A DNA stretch of 64,000 nucleotides, taken from contig NC_005363.1 in NCBI RefSeq assembly GCF_000196175.1, positions 2,356,001-2,420,000 of the forward strand, given 5' to 3'. The stretch comes from Bdellovibrio bacteriovorus HD100. Its GTDB lineage: Bacteria; Bdellovibrionota; Bdellovibrionia; Bdellovibrionales; Bdellovibrionaceae. This document shows positions 62,208 through 64,000 of this stretch, one piece after another (positions within the stretch are counted from its first letter, which is position 1; each line of letters begins with the position of its first letter). The position numbers and the translations under genes are program-made. A model generated the notes under the pieces. That model was not told the origin of the DNA and did not search any database. It was given only the letters and a program-made list of their open reading frames with translations.

Positions 62208-62778
62208 AGTTCAGGGCGATCATTTTGGAATCGTAGCGCATTCTTTCTTCGTTATAGTCCGCCAGCGTTCGCTCGGCTTGCGCGGCAAAGGCCGGATCTT
62301 CACTGGAATGTTCCAGCGTTGTGCGAGTCGTATTCACTGAAAGCACATAATCACTTTTTCTGATCAAGTTCTGGAAATCAAATTCATACAGCTTCTTGAA
62401 CTGCCCGTGACTGGAGCGACGAAGCTTCATCAGCTCGGTCATGGCCTGCAGATGGCCCAGGACACGCTGCGAGTACTCGTCCTTCACCGCATCGAAATCA
62501 ATATTTTTCTGCCAGCGCTGAAACGCGCCCATCGAGGAAATCTCCAGATAGCGGCCGATTTGCAGATCCAGGCCTTCAGCAGATGTTTTGGCTTTGTTCA
62601 AACCCAGCAGCAGCTTTTGTTTGGATGCCAATCCATGTACAGCGGCGCCCTTTGTCGGCTGTCTCACCGTGAGACTTTTGCGCTGAAGTGAAGCTAATGA
62701 CAGTTCGCCCGCCAGAAGGGTCAGCCCCACAAAGAAAATCGCCAGAGTTCTGCTGTAAAGTTTCATTTTATTCGTCAT
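62206..62778 (-). CDS. Secreted protein of unknown function
   Basis: A 190-residue protein with a signal peptide (LYSRTLAIFFVGLTLLAGEL). Mostly helical and charged after that; a coiled-coil-like stretch is at about 85-140 (ERWQK-like AFQRWQKNIDFDAVKDEYSQ). No family is recognised. A second in-frame ATG at 62766 is a possible start. It may bind partners in the periplasm. Confidence 0.65.
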   Translation of the reverse strand: MTNKMKLYSRTLAIFFVGLTLLAGELSLASLQRKSLTVRQPTKGAAVHGLASKQKLLLGLNKAKTSAEGLDLQIGRYLEISSMGAFQRWQKNIDFDAVKDEYSQRVLGHLQAMTELMKLRRSSHGQFKKLYEFDFQNLIRKSDYVLSVNTTRTTLEHSSEDPAFAAQAERTLADYNEERMRYDSKMIALN

Positions 62779-62888
62779 GCCTAAGAATCAATACAAGGCT
62801 CGTGCCGTGTCTGAATTTGAGACAAAAGATGGTTGCCAAAAACCCCGGGGTTTTATGAAATACCCCTGAACTGTTTCAAGGAGACTGA

Positions 62889-63956
62889 ATGAAGCGAATG
62901 ATTCTGCTGGCGCTGGCTCTTTCTGCCTGCACTCACAAGACCCCGGACAAAGCCACCCATGTTCAGCATCTGGCCACCACCTACGTGTCCACCCTGCCGT
63001 CTCGGGGCATCGACTATTCTGCGAAAATAGAACGTGTGGCCTTTGGCTCCTGCGCCAATCAGGACGAACCCCAACCGATCTGGAACACCATCGCGGCCAC
63101 CCACCCGGATCTGTTCCTGTTCACCGGAGACAACATCTATGGCAGCTGGTCCGGTCAGCAACCCCTCGCCGAACAATATCGCAAGCTGGATCTGTTTCCC
63201 GAATATCGTGCCGTTCGCGAAAAGGTTCCTTTCATGGCCACCTGGGATGATCATGACTTTGGACAGCGTGACGGCGGCCAGGAATGGGCCGGCAAAGATG
63301 CCGCCCGTCGTGATTTTATGAACTATTGGACCTACACCCGCAACAGCATGCCGCTGGAGCAAGGGGGCGTTTATCACAGCAAAATCATCGGACCGAAAAA
63401 ACAAATGGTTCAGGTGATTATGCTCGACACTCGTTATTACCGCAGCCCCTTAAAAGAACGCCCGGGCTTTGAAGGCAAAGCGATGAACTATATCCCTCAG
63501 GATGAAGGCACCATACTGGGCGACCCGCAATGGGAGTGGTTTGAAGCCCAACTGAAACGGCCGGCCGATGTGCGCTTCATCGTCAGCAGCATTCAGCTGA
63601 TTGCCGATGACCCGCAATTTGAAAAATGGGGGAACTTCCCGAAAGAACGTCAAAGATTCTTTGATCTGATAAAATCCACCCGCGCCAAGAATGTGATCGT
63701 CATCAGCGGCGACCGTCATATCGCCTCCATCGCCAAAACAGATCTGAAGGGTTATGGCCCGCTTTACGATATCACTGCCAGCTCTCTGAATCGTCCGAAT
63801 AAATACCCGGACGCCGACAGTCACTATGTAGGCTTGACCTACAATCAGGAAAACTTCGGCCTGGCAGAAATTGACTGGAAAAAGAAAACCGTAACCATGC
63901 AGATTCGCAGCATGGAAAATAAAATTGTAAACTCAGTCGAAATCAAACTGAAGTAA
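62889..63956 (+). CDS. phoD: PhoD-like metallophosphatase lipoprotein
   Basis: A 355-residue lipoprotein (lipobox LSAC near residue 13) of the PhoD family of phosphodiesterases/alkaline phosphatases. Motifs: FGSCANQDEPQPIW, FTGDNIYG, TWDDHDFG, LDTRYYR and ISGDRHIAS. It is shorter than Bacillus PhoD (about 550) because the N-terminal domain is missing. A strong AAGGAG precedes the ATG. It would release phosphate outside the cytoplasm. It is divergent from the preceding gene. Confidence 0.92.
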   Translation: MKRMILLALALSACTHKTPDKATHVQHLATTYVSTLPSRGIDYSAKIERVAFGSCANQDEPQPIWNTIAATHPDLFLFTGDNIYGSWSGQQPLAEQYRKLDLFPEYRAVREKVPFMATWDDHDFGQRDGGQEWAGKDAARRDFMNYWTYTRNSMPLEQGGVYHSKIIGPKKQMVQVIMLDTRYYRSPLKERPGFEGKAMNYIPQDEGTILGDPQWEWFEAQLKRPADVRFIVSSIQLIADDPQFEKWGNFPKERQRFFDLIKSTRAKNVIVISGDRHIASIAKTDLKGYGPLYDITASSLNRPNKYPDADSHYVGLTYNQENFGLAEIDWKKKTVTMQIRSMENKIVNSVEIKLK

Positions 63957-64000
63957 CTACTTGTCCGAAACACTCCAGTCAGGTCTGACGGCGGATTCCT
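63957..64000. other. Window end: no feature recognisable
   Basis: The last 44 bases after the PhoD gene show no start, terminator or motif I can support. Confidence 0.6.

Noticed and set aside
1-64000. tRNA, rRNA, CRISPR, phage or insertion-sequence genes
   Set aside because: I looked for cloverleaf-like clusters, regular spacers, transposase or integrase motifs and found none.

Overview
The window looks like chromosome from a Gram-negative predatory bacterium of the Bdellovibrio type, most probably B. bacteriovorus or a close relative. This is an inference from content: near-50% GC, lipopolysaccharide genes (lpxC, lptF), many secreted proteins and lipoproteins including one with an FQNC lipobox, a complete rod-shape operon, and genes packed on both strands with 1-4 bp overlaps. 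I see no rRNA, tRNA, CRISPR, phage or insertion sequence. Gene density is high; the longest gene-free stretches are 73-421, 22288-22602 and 50433-50943.

Layout. 1-7200: a truncated secreted-protein gene, Fur with a Fur-box-like site, GTP cyclohydrolase FolE2, maf-cdd, a solute-binding protein and a broken relative of it, an EEP-fold phosphodiesterase, a pterin-synthase-like protein and a membrane-anchored SurA-like chaperone. 7400-12100: the mreC-mreD-mrdA-rodA elongation operon. 12400-16600: a lytic transglycosylase, a Cys-rich secreted protein, a three-gene cluster (haem-oxygenase-like diiron protein, GNAT-like acyltransferase, FNFF-motif protein) and thioredoxin. 16600-24500: pseudo-receiver protein, lptF, dprA, LysM and TPR envelope proteins, and comEC split into two genes. 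24600-31000: alanine dehydrogenase, a possible NlpC/P60-like secreted protein, a lipoprotein, lpxC and an asparaginase. 31200-36800: a giant RCC1-repeat lipoprotein and ruvC-ruvA-ruvB. 36900-46250: TPR protein, efp, a helical-repeat protein, tamB and an Omp85/TamA protein. 46250-52000: a second FNFF-motif protein, an XRE regulator, acyl-ACP thioesterase, a DOMON-like protein, prpD and prpB. 52000-64000: two convergent chemoreceptors, a guanidinium exporter under a guanidine-III riboswitch, lplA, a secreted phosphoesterase followed by a kinase-like secreted protein, prpC and a PhoD-like lipoprotein.

How the genes work together. Several blocks serve envelope growth and remodelling (Mre/Rod, lytic transglycosylase, Lpx/Lpt, TamA/TamB, SurA-like). 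DprA and the split ComEC point to DNA uptake. PrpD, PrpB and PrpC together give a methylcitrate cycle for propionyl-CoA, with PrpC about 9 kb from PrpB.

The points most worth following are the near-consensus guanidine-III riboswitch upstream of sugE, a secreted phosphoesterase next to a protein with Fam20C/CotH-like kinase motifs, the diiron-GNAT-FNFF cluster, an efp terminator whose 3' arm doubles as the next gene's ribosome-binding site, and several families of palindromic intergenic elements.
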